From positions 62,001-126,000 of the forward strand of contig NZ_JPWI01000014.1 of the NCBI RefSeq assembly GCF_003326795.1: a stretch of 64,000 nt of DNA. The letters run 5' to 3'. Both the position numbers and the translations under genes were made by a program. Numbering within the stretch: position 1 is the first letter of the stretch; every line of letters starts with the position of its first letter. Origin of the DNA: Thalassospira profundimaris. Its GTDB lineage: Bacteria; Pseudomonadota; Alphaproteobacteria; Rhodospirillales; Thalassospiraceae. The notes beneath the pieces were generated by a model. It saw nothing but the letters and a program-made list of their open reading frames with translations. It did no database searches and was not told where the DNA came from. Positions 26,136 through 37,391 of the stretch are shown here, piece after piece.

Positions 26136-27797
26136 ATGAGTACAATCAATTTTTCCGTTCCTGAAACGGAAGAAAACCTTAAGCCGAAGATCACCGTAAT
26201 TGGTGTCGGCGGCGCCGGCGGCAACGCCGTTAACAATATGATCGCATCCGAACTCGAAGGATGTGACTTTGTTGTAGCCAACACCGATTCACAAGCCCTG
26301 ACCCAAAGCAAAGCCACGCGCAAGATGCAGCTTGGCCGCAAGATTACCCAGGGTCTTGGTGCAGGCGCACGTCCCGATGCGGGCAGTGCCGCCGCCGAAG
26401 AATCCATCGAAGACATTCAGGCACAGCTTGAAGGCAGCCACATGGTATTCATCACCGCCGGTATGGGCGGTGGTACGGGTACCGGTGCCGCCCCGGTCAT
26501 CGCACGTGCCGCCAAAGAGGCTGGCATCCTGACCGTTGGTGTTGTTACCAAGCCGTTCCATTTCGAAGGCACGCGCCGTATGCGTACCGCCGAACAGGGC
26601 ATTGAACAGCTTCAGCAGTATGTTGATACCCTGATCATCATTCCGAACCAGAACCTGTTCCGGGTTGCGAATGAAAAAACCACCTTTGCAGATGCCTTCC
26701 AGATGGCTGACGACGTTCTGCGCAACGGTGTTCGTTCGATTACCGACCTTATGATGGTTCCGGGTCTTGTGAACCTCGACTTTGCTGATATTCGCACTGT
26801 GATGAGCGAGATGGGCAAAGCCATGATGGGTACCGGCGAAGCAACCGGCGAAAAACGCGCACTTGAAGCTGCCGAGGCTGCCATTGCAAATCCGCTTCTC
26901 GAAGATGCATCGATGAAGGGCGCACGTGCTGTCCTGATCAACATCACCGGCGGCATGGATATGGCTCTTTATGAAGTTGACGAAGCCGCGAACCGTATTC
27001 GCGAAGAAGTCGCTTCGGAAGCCAACATCATCTTTGGTTCGACCTTTGATCCGACCATCGAAGGCGCACTGCGCGTTTCTGTGGTTGCCACGGGCATCGA
27101 CGCCGAAGAAGTACGCCGCCCGCAGCCGACCACCGTTTCCGTTGCCCAGCCCAAAGCAGCCCAGCCGATGGAAAAACCGGCCATGCCGTCCTTTGGTCAA
27201 CACGGCGCGGCAAATGCAGCCGCAAGCGTTGCTGAAACTACTTCCCCGGCAGCAACCGGCGACTATGCCGGTGGTGCATCAATTGATCACATTCCGGCAG
27301 AACGTTTTGCCGCAACCGGCAGCGCACAGCAGCCGGAACTGAGCCATCAGGCCGAAGCCCACGAAACCGGTTCCATTGAAATGGGCCAGACGGTTCTGAA
27401 ACCGAAACCGGTTCTGCGTGCCAACAAGCCGATGGAAAAAGCCAACAGCAATGGCGACATGGCTTTCATTCCGCCGCGCGCTGTTTCACCGGGTGAAGCA
27501 GAACAGGTCAATCACAGCCCGGACGTATTCGAAGCGGCCGACGCTCAGAACGCAACATCGCCGCGTTCGGTCCTGAGCAGCCTGTTTGGCAAAAACAAAA
27601 CCGTCAGGGAACCACACCAGCATGTGGAACCGAAAGTCTCGCAGCCGCAAGCACCGGCACCGCGTCAGACCGAGATGCCCCTTGGCGAAGACAGTGCATC
27701 TGTCATGAAGAAGGAGCCCGCTTCCCGGGGCAAGGCGCAGGGTGCGTCTGACGACCTTCTTGAAATTCCGGCCTTCCTTCGTCGTCAGGCAAACTGA
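26136..27797 (+). CDS. ftsZ: Cell division GTPase FtsZ
   Basis: A 553-residue tubulin homologue that forms the Z-ring. The GTPase domain (about 15-320) shows [12 protein letters not shown], the tubulin signature G-G-G-T-G-T-G at 111-117 and the T7 loop N-L-D-F-A-D-I-R. A very long Ala/Pro/Glu-rich linker of roughly 210 residues follows, the usual alphaproteobacterial style. The C-terminal conserved peptide [11 protein letters not shown] binds FtsA and other partners. GAGGAAG lies about eight bases before the ATG. The 231-bp leader carries hairpins and a possible uORF, and a strong terminator follows the stop. Confidence 0.97.
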   Translation: MSTINFSVPETEENLKPKITVIGVGGAGGNAVNNMIASELEGCDFVVANTDSQALTQSKATRKMQLGRKITQGLGAGARPDAGSAAAEESIEDIQAQLEGSHMVFITAGMGGGTGTGAAPVIARAAKEAGILTVGVVTKPFHFEGTRRMRTAEQGIEQLQQYVDTLIIIPNQNLFRVANEKTTFADAFQMADDVLRNGVRSITDLMMVPGLVNLDFADIRTVMSEMGKAMMGTGEATGEKRALEAAEAAIANPLLEDASMKGARAVLINITGGMDMALYEVDEAANRIREEVASEANIIFGSTFDPTIEGALRVSVVATGIDAEEVRRPQPTTVSVAQPKAAQPMEKPAMPSFGQHGAANAAASVAETTSPAATGDYAGGASIDHIPAERFAATGSAQQPELSHQAEAHETGSIEMGQTVLKPKPVLRANKPMEKANSNGDMAFIPPRAVSPGEAEQVNHSPDVFEAADAQNATSPRSVLSSLFGKNKTVREPHQHVEPKVSQPQAPAPRQTEMPLGEDSASVMKKEPASRGKAQGASDDLLEIPAFLRRQAN

Positions 27798-27817
27798 CGA
27801 CGATCTCCGCGCGAAGA

Positions 27818-27847
27818 AAGGGAAGGCCTGGGGGCCTTCCCTTTTTT
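27818..27847 (+). terminator. Rho-independent terminator after ftsZ
   Basis: GGGAAGGCC and GGCCTTCCC form a nine-pair stem around a short G-rich loop, followed immediately by seven T. It marks the end of the dcw transcript and separates lpxC into its own unit. Confidence 0.92.
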
Positions 27848-27888
27848 TATAGGTGGACAATTTCCACTGACGTCCGGGCGCGATGATT

Positions 27889-27920
27889 GTGAACAGAAAT
27901 GTTTCACGACCCTGTTTCAC
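27889..27920. promoter_or_regulatory. Repeated TGTTTCAC elements upstream of lpxC
   Basis: TGTTTCAC occurs twice, at 27900 and 27913, and a near-complement GTGAACA lies at 27889-27895, forming a quasi-palindrome with the first copy. AT-rich DNA suited to a promoter follows at 27938-27975. The elements may be operator sites for lpxC; no known regulator is implied. I see no gene in 27849-28122. Confidence 0.35.
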
Positions 27921-28122
27921 AAATCGGAAAAATCACGATAATAGATTGTTTTATAAACATATTTTTTTAAATTCGAATGATTTACAAAGCGTAACAAAGA
28001 GTGATTTGAGTGATTGTCACAACCTCTGTAGTGTCTGAAGCTAACGAAGTGAGGGTTCCAGCCCTGCAAACGACTTCGACCATGATTGATGACAACCTGA
28101 CAAACCTGATTTGGGGGTTCCT

Positions 28123-29091
28123 GTGAACAACATTTCCGACCTTAGTTCTGCTTTCGCGCAGACAGGCGTTTCCGATGACGATTATGTGCGTCAGCGCACA
28201 TTGAAATCGTCCATCGGCTGTGCGGGCGTCGGACTGCATTCGGGTCACAAGATCCGGATCACATTGCACCCTGCCCCGGTAAATCATGGCATCGTATTTC
28301 GCCGCACGGATCTGGAAGACCAGCCGTTATTCCCGGCACGTTACGATGGCGTGATCGATACCCGTCTATGCACCTGCCTTGGCGATGCTTCCAAAGGCAT
28401 CAAGATCGGAACCATCGAACATCTGATGGCCGCCCTTGCCGGATCGCGCATTGATAACGTCCTGATCGATATTGATGCCGACGAAGTTCCGGTAATGGAT
28501 GGCAGCTCCGCACCGTTCAATTTCCTGATCGATTGCGTTGGCATCGAAGAACAGAATGCCCCGCGTCAGGTCATCGAAGTCCTGAAACCGGTTGAAGTCG
28601 AATATAACGGCTGCACCGCACGTGTTGAGCCCGGCCACGGTTTTGAAATCGACTTTGAAATCGACTTTGCCAGCAAGGCGATTGCCAACCAGCGCATGAA
28701 TGTCAAATTCGATGATGGCGTTTTCGTTGCCAATATCTCGCGTGCGCGCACCTTTGGCTTCCTGCACGAAGTCGAAGCTATGCGCTCTGCGGGTCTGGCC
28801 CGTGGCGGCTCGCTTGACAATGCTGTTGTGCTGTCGGGCGACGAAGTCATGAACGAAGAAGGCCTGCGCTACGAAGACGAATTCGTGCGTCACAAGATTC
28901 TTGATGCGCTGGGCGATCTTTATACCGCTGGCTTGCAGCTTCAGGGCAAGGTAACCGCCTATAAGTCCGGTCACCATGTTAACAACCTGCTGCTTCAGGC
29001 GTTGCTGGCAGACGAGACCGCCTATCAGGTTGTCCCGATGCCCAAAACCGCGCTGCACGGTGTTGCGGCCCCGGTTCTGGCGACCGCCTGA
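28123..29091 (+). CDS. lpxC: UDP-3-O-acyl-N-acetylglucosamine deacetylase LpxC
   Basis: A 322-residue zinc enzyme catalysing the first committed step of lipid A synthesis. The metal ligands fit His100 (T-I-E-H-L-M-A-A), His257 and Asp261 (H-K-I-L-D-A-L-G-D), with the catalytic His near 284 (S-G-H-H-V-N-N). The N-terminus is about 20 residues longer than that of E. coli LpxC. GTG at 28123 is chosen because G-G-G-G-G lies six bases upstream; an in-frame TTG at 28111 is inside that element. As in E. coli it follows ftsZ, but here a terminator and a 325-bp gap separate them. Confidence 0.95.
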   Translation: MNNISDLSSAFAQTGVSDDDYVRQRTLKSSIGCAGVGLHSGHKIRITLHPAPVNHGIVFRRTDLEDQPLFPARYDGVIDTRLCTCLGDASKGIKIGTIEHLMAALAGSRIDNVLIDIDADEVPVMDGSSAPFNFLIDCVGIEEQNAPRQVIEVLKPVEVEYNGCTARVEPGHGFEIDFEIDFASKAIANQRMNVKFDDGVFVANISRARTFGFLHEVEAMRSAGLARGGSLDNAVVLSGDEVMNEEGLRYEDEFVRHKILDALGDLYTAGLQLQGKVTAYKSGHHVNNLLLQALLADETAYQVVPMPKTALHGVAAPVLATA

Positions 29092-29132
29092 TTTCGCCTT
29101 AAAGCATTGGCGACAGATACCAGATCAATCGT

Positions 29133-29165
29133 AAATGGCGGCCCAACGGGTCGCCATTTTTGTTT
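29133..29165 (+). terminator. Terminator after lpxC
   Basis: AAATGGCGGCCC (29133-29144) pairs with GGGTCGCCATTT (29148-29159) around AAC, with one G-U pair, and leads into TTGTTT. A stem of twelve pairs placed 41 bp after the lpxC stop. Confidence 0.85.
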
Positions 29166-29325
29166 GGTCGGGCTAATTTCTGAACGCAGATCAACGCACA
29201 TGACCGCAGGCACACATAAAAGTCGTTATTTGGCGACACAACTACTTGCCCAACCACGCCCTTCACATGATATAGTCCGCCGGATTTTCTCGTGAGTGCG
29301 TCACAAAATTCAAGGATAGGTCCCA

Positions 29326-30156
29326 GTGCTTAGTACCGTTCGCGCCAAACAGATCATTGCAACTTGTGGCATGGCCATTCTGCTTGCTGCCTGCTCAAGC
29401 AATGAGGCACCGGAATATATCGAACGTCCGGTTTCCGAACTGTATAATGGTGCGCAGGACCTTCTTGATGCCAAGGAATATCAGAAGGCCGCAAAGGCGT
29501 TTGACGAAGTCGAACGCCAGCATCCCTATTCTGTCTGGGCGACCAAGGCGACCCTGATGTCGGCTTATTCGTACTATCAGGACAACAAATATGATGATGC
29601 CATCAACGCACTTGATCGCTTCATCTCGTTGCACCCGGCAAACCCCGATGTGCCCTATGCCTATTATCTCAAGGCATTGTCCTATTACGAACAGATTTCC
29701 GATGTCGGTCGCGATCAGCAGATGACCCAGCATGCGATGGATGCGCTTGATGATGTTATCCGTCGTTTCCCTGACAGCAAATATTCCCGCGACGCCAAGC
29801 TGAAAAAAGACCTGACGGTCGATCACCTTGCCGGCAAGGAAATGAGCGTCGGTCGCTATTATCAGGATCGCCAGGAATTTCTGGCTGCGATCAATCGCTT
29901 CAAATCGGTCATAGAAACCTATCAGACCACCACGCACGTACCCGAGGCACTGGCACGTTTGACCGAATGCTATCTTGCGCTGGGTCTTGAGGGTGAGGCA
30001 AAGCGTACCGCTGCTGTACTGGGCCATAACTTCCCGGGCAGTGAGTATTACAGCGAATCCTACGACCTTCTGGTTGGCGGTGACGGTACCGGCCCTGAGC
30101 GTACCGAAGAAAGCTGGTGGGACTCAGCAACCAAGTCGGTCTCTGATCTGTTCTGA
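29326..30156 (+). CDS. bamD: Outer membrane assembly lipoprotein BamD
   Basis: A 276-residue lipoprotein of the beta-barrel assembly machinery (formerly ComL). The signal peptide ends in the lipobox L-L-A-A-C with Cys23 as the lipidated residue. The mature part carries tetratricopeptide-type helices, including N-G-A-Q-D-L-L-D-A-K-E-Y-Q-K-A-A-K-A-F and the Y-D-D-A-I-N-A-L-D-R-F block, as in BamD. The start is GTG at 29326, preceded by A-A-G-G-A. A terminator lies behind it after lpxC, so it probably has its own promoter. It is followed by the SOS-controlled recN. Confidence 0.93.
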   Translation: MLSTVRAKQIIATCGMAILLAACSSNEAPEYIERPVSELYNGAQDLLDAKEYQKAAKAFDEVERQHPYSVWATKATLMSAYSYYQDNKYDDAINALDRFISLHPANPDVPYAYYLKALSYYEQISDVGRDQQMTQHAMDALDDVIRRFPDSKYSRDAKLKKDLTVDHLAGKEMSVGRYYQDRQEFLAAINRFKSVIETYQTTTHVPEALARLTECYLALGLEGEAKRTAAVLGHNFPGSEYYSESYDLLVGGDGTGPERTEESWWDSATKSVSDLF

Positions 30157-30195
30157 TCAAGGTTGCCTCAAACATCCGGCCAATATCAGGTTTTC

Positions 30196-30236
30196 TTGAC
30201 ATTCGGGGCAAAACACCAATAGAACACAACAGGAAC
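30196..30236 (+). promoter_or_regulatory. recN promoter with LexA (SOS) box
   Basis: GAAC at 30222 and GAAC at 30233 are separated by exactly 7 bases, the LexA box of alphaproteobacteria. TTGACA at 30196-30201 with TAGAAC 18 bp later makes a promoter whose -10 overlaps the box, so LexA binding would block RNA polymerase. A further inverted repeat (AACAGGA 30229-30235, TCCTGTT 30252-30258) overlaps. The leader to recN is about 180 nt and holds no gene I can see. Confidence 0.8.
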
Positions 30237-30415
30237 AAATTGTAATTAGGTCCTGTTTTAAAACCCTTTTGACCTGAACCCGCAAAATGGGAAACTTTGA
30301 TCATGTGCGGGCTCTTGCAACACTTGCAAGGCGGGTCGGTATTGGGCACTCTGCAAGTCGAAAAGATGTTTGACCAAACTGTCTGCAGCCCCGTTAACAA
30401 CATCAGTACCCAGAA

Positions 30416-32086
30416 ATGCTTCGACGCCTCAGCATTCGGAATGTAGTCCTTATCGACAAGCTGGATCTTGATTTCCACGACGGGCTTAGCGTCCTGACGG
30501 GTGAAACCGGTGCCGGTAAATCCATTCTGCTTGATTCGCTGGGGCTTGCACTGGGTGCACGCGCCGATAGCGGCCTTGTCCGCCATGGTTGTGACAAGTG
30601 CAGCGTGACAGCAACCTTTACCATGCCTCAGGGACATCCGGTTTTCGGGCTTCTGGCCGATCAGGATATCGATCTTGAAAGTGAAGAACTGGTTGTCCGG
30701 CGTGTCGTGACTGCCGATGGCCGGTCGCGTGCCTATGTGAATGATCAGTCGGTTTCCGTTGGCCTGTTGCGCGATGTCGGCAATTACTGTGTGGAAATCC
30801 AGGGTCAATTTGATCAGCATGGGCTGCTTGATCCGACCACGCACCGCGCGACCCTTGATGCTCATGGCAATCTTGGCAATCTTGCCCTGACGGTGCGGGA
30901 TCACTGGCGGGCCTGGCGTGAAACCCAGAAAGAACTGAACGCGGCGCGCACACGCATCGACAAGGCCCGCGAAGAAGAAGAATGGCTGCGCCATGCCGTG
31001 GACGAACTTGAAAAGCTCGGCCCCGAAGAAGGCGAGGAAGAACGTCTTGCCGAAGAACGCCAGTTCCTGATGCATGGCGAAAAGCTGGTTGCCGCCCTTA
31101 ACGATGCAGGCAATGAACTTTCGCGCGGCAAGGGTGCGGAAAGTGCCCTTCGCGGTGCGCAGCGGTGCCTTGAACGCGAACTTGAAAAGGCAGATGGCCG
31201 GTTTGAACCGATCATCGAAGCACTTGATCGTGCCGCAATCGAACTTGAAGAAGCCAACCGGGCGATTTCAGCAACCCTTGCCGATCTCAATGTCGATACC
31301 GGCCATCAGGAAAATGTCGAGGAACGCTTGTTTGCCCTTCGAGCTGCGGCCCGCAAATATAACGTTCCTGTTGATGGGCTAAATGCCCTGATGAAAGATT
31401 TCAGATCACAGATCGACCAGCTTGAATTTGGCGAGAAGGAACTCTCGCGCCTTACGGCTGCGGTTGGTGAACATCGCAAGGCCTATATCGAGGCAGGCCA
31501 GAAATTGCATGCTGCGCGTCGCGAAGCCGCGGCCAAACTTGATGGCGCGATTAATGACGAATTGCCCCCCCTTCGCATGGAAAAGGCGCGTTTTGTCACC
31601 GACATAGAAGAACTCGATGAAAACGAATGGGGCATTGATGGCATTGACCGGGTCCAGTTCACCGTGGCCACCAACCCCGGAAGCCCGCCCGGCGCGCTAA
31701 ACAAGATCGCATCGGGTGGCGAACTTTCCCGTTTCCTGCTTGCGCTTAAGGTCGTGCTGGCCCGCGTTTCGGCTGTGCCCAGTCTTGTCTTTGACGAAGT
31801 CGATAGCGGTGTTGGCGGTGCAACGGCGGCCGCCATCGGGCAGCGCCTGCATCTGTTGGCACAGGAACGCCAGATTCTGGTTATCACCCATAGCCCGCAG
31901 GTGGCTGCACGCGGGCGCACACATTTCTATATTGCCAAGCGCGAAACTGAGGGCACCATGGTCACTCGCGTTGATGCGCTGGTCGACGGTGCCCGGCGTG
32001 AGGAAATTGCCCGCATGCTTGCCGGACATTCCGTCACCGCCGAGGCACGCGCTGCTGCCGACAGCCTGCTGGAACAACCCAATTAA
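30416..32086 (+). CDS. recN: DNA repair protein RecN
   Basis: A 556-residue SMC-like ATPase used in double-strand break repair. The N-terminal half has Walker A G-E-T-G-A-G-K-S-I and the RecN motif I-R-N-V-V-L-I-D-K-L. A long coiled-coil middle (about 150-400) interrupts the head domain. The C-terminal half has the signature A-S-G-G-E-L-S-R-F and Walker B V-F-D-E-V-D-S-G-V-G-G. Length is normal. The promoter carries a LexA box, consistent with RecN being a strongly SOS-induced gene in many bacteria. ligA follows 49 bp later and may be partly cotranscribed. Confidence 0.95.
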   Translation: MLRRLSIRNVVLIDKLDLDFHDGLSVLTGETGAGKSILLDSLGLALGARADSGLVRHGCDKCSVTATFTMPQGHPVFGLLADQDIDLESEELVVRRVVTADGRSRAYVNDQSVSVGLLRDVGNYCVEIQGQFDQHGLLDPTTHRATLDAHGNLGNLALTVRDHWRAWRETQKELNAARTRIDKAREEEEWLRHAVDELEKLGPEEGEEERLAEERQFLMHGEKLVAALNDAGNELSRGKGAESALRGAQRCLERELEKADGRFEPIIEALDRAAIELEEANRAISATLADLNVDTGHQENVEERLFALRAAARKYNVPVDGLNALMKDFRSQIDQLEFGEKELSRLTAAVGEHRKAYIEAGQKLHAARREAAAKLDGAINDELPPLRMEKARFVTDIEELDENEWGIDGIDRVQFTVATNPGSPPGALNKIASGGELSRFLLALKVVLARVSAVPSLVFDEVDSGVGGATAAAIGQRLHLLAQERQILVITHSPQVAARGRTHFYIAKRETEGTMVTRVDALVDGARREEIARMLAGHSVTAEARAAADSLLEQPN

Positions 32087-32117
32087 AACCCGGCATCAAA
32101 TGCCGAACCCACTTTGA

Positions 32118-34235
<2,118 letters not shown>

Positions 34236-34265
34236 CGCGGACCATGACCGAAGGGATGCCTGCCG

Positions 34266-34658
34266 ATGGAAGATCTAGGAAGTTTTTTTCACCGCTATGT
34301 CGATGCGCATCTCAAGCTCGAAGAAGACGCGCTTGATGAGTTTTATCACTTCCCCTGCCTGATCAACGATCTGTCCGGCGTCCATGCAATTGCAAAGACG
34401 GATGATTTGCACAAATATCATCAGTCTTTCTTTGAAGAGCTCAAGAACGCCGATCTGGCCATGGCAAAATCGATGGTGATCGAACAGCATTCCGCCCTTC
34501 CGGGCGGGGCGCGGGCAATTGTGTCCTTCCGCTTTGGCAATTCGGAAAACAATCTGATCTTTGATTGCGACTATGCCTTTGCCCTTCTCAAACAGGAAGA
34601 AAAGTGGAAAGTCGTCTTCGCCCAGCTTGATGAAATCCGCTATAGCGACCTGTATTGA
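34266..34658 (+). CDS. NTF2-like (SnoaL-type) protein of unknown function
   Basis: A 130-residue soluble protein. The layout fits the cone-shaped NTF2-like fold: an N-terminal helix (F-F-H-R-Y-V-D-A-H-L), F-Y-H-F-P-C-L-I-N, then curved strands ending with W-K-V-V-F-A-Q-L-D-E. The family is used by many enzymes and small-molecule binders, and no catalytic residues identify this one. It starts 30 bp after ligA, and its stop overlaps an in-frame TTG of the next gene, so the three genes may be read together. Fold assignment is from pattern alone. Confidence 0.65.
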   Translation: MEDLGSFFHRYVDAHLKLEEDALDEFYHFPCLINDLSGVHAIAKTDDLHKYHQSFFEELKNADLAMAKSMVIEQHSALPGGARAIVSFRFGNSENNLIFDCDYAFALLKQEEKWKVVFAQLDEIRYSDLY

Positions 34659-34666
34659 GGTCCTTG

Positions 34667-35215
34667 ATGCCCTTTGCCGGAAGACGTCCGATCCTTCCAG
34701 TCCTGGTGCTTATCCTGATCCTTGCACCCATGCTTGCCAAGGCCGATCCCGATTATGAAACCCTGTCGGGGCCGGCACGGGCCATTGATGCCGATACGCT
34801 TGAGTTCGGGTTCAAGCGCATTGATCTTTGGGGCGCGGATGCGATGAACCGTTTTCAGAAATGCATGGTGAATGGTCAAAGCACGGCCTGCGGGGCCGAA
34901 GCATGGCAAGTCACCACCAATCTTCTGGTTGCGACACCGATCGCCTGCGAAGTGCGGGGCAAGAACCGCTATCACCGCAATATGGCGGTATGCCGAAATG
35001 CCAATGGTGTCGATATTGGTCAAAGCCTGATTGCGCGTGGCATGGCCGTCGCACGCCCGGACCAGATGCCCGAATATGTCCTAATCGAAGACCGCGCCAA
35101 ACAGGGTAAAACCGGTATCTGGGCCGGACAGTTCATCGATCCGTTGAAATGGCGCCGGGGTGAACGTCTGCCCGAACATGAAACTGAAGTGCGCCGCTGG
35201 CAGCGCGACAACTGA
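34667..35215 (+). CDS. Exported thermonuclease-fold (SNase-like) protein
   Basis: A 182-residue protein with a hydrophobic signal peptide (residues 9-24, cut near A-K-A-D). The mature part has the staphylococcal-nuclease OB-fold pattern: R-A-I-D-A-D-T-L-E-F, R-I-D-L-W-G-A-D-A, then C-E-V-R-G-K-N-R-Y-H-R-N-M-A-V-C, and D-I-G-Q-S-L-I-A-R-G-M-A-V-A-R. The arginine in R-I-D-L-W-G-A-D could match an active-site Arg, but the other acidic and arginine positions are not clearly conserved, so nuclease activity is uncertain. Four cysteines could form disulfides in the periplasm. The ATG at 34667 is chosen because G-A-G-G lies six bases upstream; a TTG at 34655 is the alternative. Confidence 0.72.
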   Translation: MPFAGRRPILPVLVLILILAPMLAKADPDYETLSGPARAIDADTLEFGFKRIDLWGADAMNRFQKCMVNGQSTACGAEAWQVTTNLLVATPIACEVRGKNRYHRNMAVCRNANGVDIGQSLIARGMAVARPDQMPEYVLIEDRAKQGKTGIWAGQFIDPLKWRRGERLPEHETEVRRWQRDN

Positions 35216-35240
35216 TACCACCCGTCCCGTCAGTCAGGTT

Positions 35241-36266
35241 TCAGGACTTGGCGTTCGATGCAAATGGCCGCGCCAGCAACCGCCCTAACCCCGCCAGACT
35301 GACACTGTTTTTCAACGATGCGACGCCAAGTGTCACAACCGCAAAACCGATCATCTGTGGAAGCGTCAGTATTTCACCCAGAAACAGCCACGCTGCAAAG
35401 AAGGTCATAGCAGGACCTGACAGCGATATCAGTGACGCCTGTGTCGCCCCGATCCGGCGGATACCCTCATACAGCAGGAAGAACGGGATCACCGTACAAA
35501 AGATCGAAATCCCTGCCGTCCACAGAACCCCGTTAACATTAAGATTCAATGGCTTTTGCACGACCAGCTCATAAAGAACCATCGACATACCGGCCATCGT
35601 GTTGATCAGGGCAGCAAAATGCATCGATCCGATGGTTTTGATCATGCTCTGTCCGAAATAAAGATACAGGGCATAGGTCAGCGCCGATCCGAACGCCCAT
35701 GCAGCCCCGTACCACAAGCTGCCTGACACCATGTCAAACCCGTCGGGTGCCAGAACCAGCATCAGCCCGCCATAGGTCACGACAAAGCATATCACCTGAC
35801 GTATTGGCGGGAACCGGCCCTTGTGGATTGCTTCAAGGATCATCACCACAGCAGGGAAGGTAAACAGAACAATCCGCGATACCGTCACGTCAATCAGCGA
35901 GACTGCCGTGAAATCAAACAAAGCGGCAAGAAAGAACAGCCCGCCATACAAACCACCCCATGCCAGATCGACCGGCTTCATTTTCCGATCACCCGGCCGG
36001 TTCTTGCCAAACATCAAGACGCCCAGCCAAAAGAACGGCATCGCGATCAGAAATCGCAACAACAACAATCCGTCAACCGTCATGCCCGTCGCATAGACGA
36101 ACTTCGCCAGCAACCCCTTCATGGCAAGTGCGAGGGTCGCCAGCAACACAATCGTCAGGGCCGAGCCAACCGGCTTTTCCGTGCCTTGTACCTTTGGCGC
36201 GGGGGCGTTTGATGGTTCAGCCGTCGCGGGTGATGCAGCAGCGTCGGCCTGGGGCTGTGATGTCAT
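35241..36266 (-). CDS. EamA/DMT family transporter
   Basis: A 341-residue inner-membrane permease with about ten helices in two EamA repeats. A Pro/Ala-rich, non-membrane N-terminal tail of about 30 residues precedes the first helix, unlike the other EamA gene at 2530. The substrate is unknown. The ATG at 36266 is chosen over an in-frame codon at 36323 because G-G-A-G-A sits about eight bases upstream. It is transcribed away from a LysR regulator with 140 bp between starts, the arrangement expected if that regulator controls it. Confidence 0.83.
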   Translation of the reverse strand: MTSQPQADAAASPATAEPSNAPAPKVQGTEKPVGSALTIVLLATLALAMKGLLAKFVYATGMTVDGLLLLRFLIAMPFFWLGVLMFGKNRPGDRKMKPVDLAWGGLYGGLFFLAALFDFTAVSLIDVTVSRIVLFTFPAVVMILEAIHKGRFPPIRQVICFVVTYGGLMLVLAPDGFDMVSGSLWYGAAWAFGSALTYALYLYFGQSMIKTIGSMHFAALINTMAGMSMVLYELVVQKPLNLNVNGVLWTAGISIFCTVIPFFLLYEGIRRIGATQASLISLSGPAMTFFAAWLFLGEILTLPQMIGFAVVTLGVASLKNSVSLAGLGRLLARPFASNAKS

Positions 36267-36342
36267 GGTGGTCTCCGGTCCTCTCCTGCGCAGCATAGTC
36301 ACCCGCCAGCTGTCATTATTCAAATCGAATTAATTGCTATCA

Positions 36343-36363
36343 GATATCAGCTTTGGCTATATC
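36343..36363. promoter_or_regulatory. LysR-type operator between permease and regulator
   Basis: GATAT (36343-36347) and ATATC (36359-36363) are exact complements around 11 bases, the T-N11-A form of LysR-family binding sites. It lies between the divergent EamA and LysR genes, 44 bp before the LysR start. Confidence 0.6.
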
Positions 36364-36406
36364 TTGGAGTATCACATCGACTTTGCCGCAATCAGGATTG
36401 TCTTTT

Positions 36407-37312
36407 ATGGACATCAAACAGCTCAGAAGTTTCGTTCATATTGCCGAACTTGGCAGCCTGTCGCGCGCAGCAGAACGGCTCAACCTGTCACAGCCCGCAC
36501 TCAGTCGGCAATTAAACCTGCTGGAAGAAACGCTTGAGACCAAACTTCTCGATCGTACCGGCCGGGGCGTAAAACTGACCGAGGCAGGACAGATGCTGGC
36601 CGAACGTGCGCGCGTCATTCTGGCTGATCTTGCCCGTCTCGAAGCCGATCTGACCGCACGCAGCAGCAAAGTCACCGGCCATGTTCATGTTGGCGTCCCG
36701 CCAAGTGCGGGGATTGTGATTACCGGTGCGCTGATCGAACGCCTGCGCGCGCATTTTCCTGATCTCAATATTTCGGTCGCTGAAGACCTGACCGGCGATG
36801 TGCAGGAAGGGTTGCTGTCGGGACGTCTTGATATCGGGATTTTGCATGACGGCATGATTTCACGCAGTCTGCATGCTGAACCATTATGGCGCGAAGATCT
36901 GTTTCTGATTTCTCATCCGACACAGGTCGGCGAGCAGGAAACCGAGATCGCCTATGAAGATGTCTTGTCCCTGCCCCTGATCATGCCGACAAACCGGCAC
37001 GGGTTGCGCGCCAAGATGGAAGAAGCAGCCTTTCGCGCCGGTCGCCCCCTGACCCCGGTGGTAGAGGCAGACGCATTGCGTGTACTTGTTGATCTGGTCC
37101 ATCGCAATGTCGGGCATACAGTCTTGCCAAGAAGCTCGTTGGTTATGGAGCTGTCAACAGGACGCCTCAAGGCACGCCGCGTTGTCAGCCCGCAACTTTC
37201 ACGTACGGTCATGCTGTCATGGCTTCATGACAGACCTCTTAGTGCCGGGGGCAAAGCAGTTGTTGATACCCTGCGTGATCTGGCCGGCACCATGCCAATG
37301 GCAGAAAAATAA
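36407..37312 (+). CDS. LysR-family transcriptional regulator
   Basis: A 301-residue regulator. The N-terminal winged helix-turn-helix (residues 1-60) is typical: D-I-K-Q-L-R-S-F-V-H-I-A-E-L-G-S-L-S-R-A-A-E-R-L and S-Q-P-A-L-S-R-Q-L-N-L-L-E. A linker helix and a periplasmic-binding-protein-like effector domain (about 90-295) follow. The effector is unknown; the regulator probably controls itself and the divergent EamA permease through the GATAT-N11-ATATC site. The ATG at 36407 gives the family's usual start, so the longer open frame from 36353 is rejected. Confidence 0.9.
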   Translation: MDIKQLRSFVHIAELGSLSRAAERLNLSQPALSRQLNLLEETLETKLLDRTGRGVKLTEAGQMLAERARVILADLARLEADLTARSSKVTGHVHVGVPPSAGIVITGALIERLRAHFPDLNISVAEDLTGDVQEGLLSGRLDIGILHDGMISRSLHAEPLWREDLFLISHPTQVGEQETEIAYEDVLSLPLIMPTNRHGLRAKMEEAAFRAGRPLTPVVEADALRVLVDLVHRNVGHTVLPRSSLVMELSTGRLKARRVVSPQLSRTVMLSWLHDRPLSAGGKAVVDTLRDLAGTMPMAEK

Positions 37313-37333
37313 CCTGTGTCCACCGGATAAAAC

Positions 37334-37365
37334 AAAACCCCGACTGAATTACCGGTCGGGGTTTT
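37334..37365. terminator. Bidirectional terminator, LysR gene / aldo-keto reductase
   Basis: AAAACCCCGAC (37334-37344) and GTCGGGGTTTT (37355-37365) form an eleven-pair stem with A and T tails on both sides. It lies between two convergent genes and can serve both. Confidence 0.9.
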
Positions 37366-37391
37366 GTCTGTTTACATGTTTTGTCCAAAAA

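Noticed and set aside
29107-29295. 62-codon frame between lpxC and bamD
   Set aside because: It runs across the lpxC terminator and lacks a ribosome-binding site.
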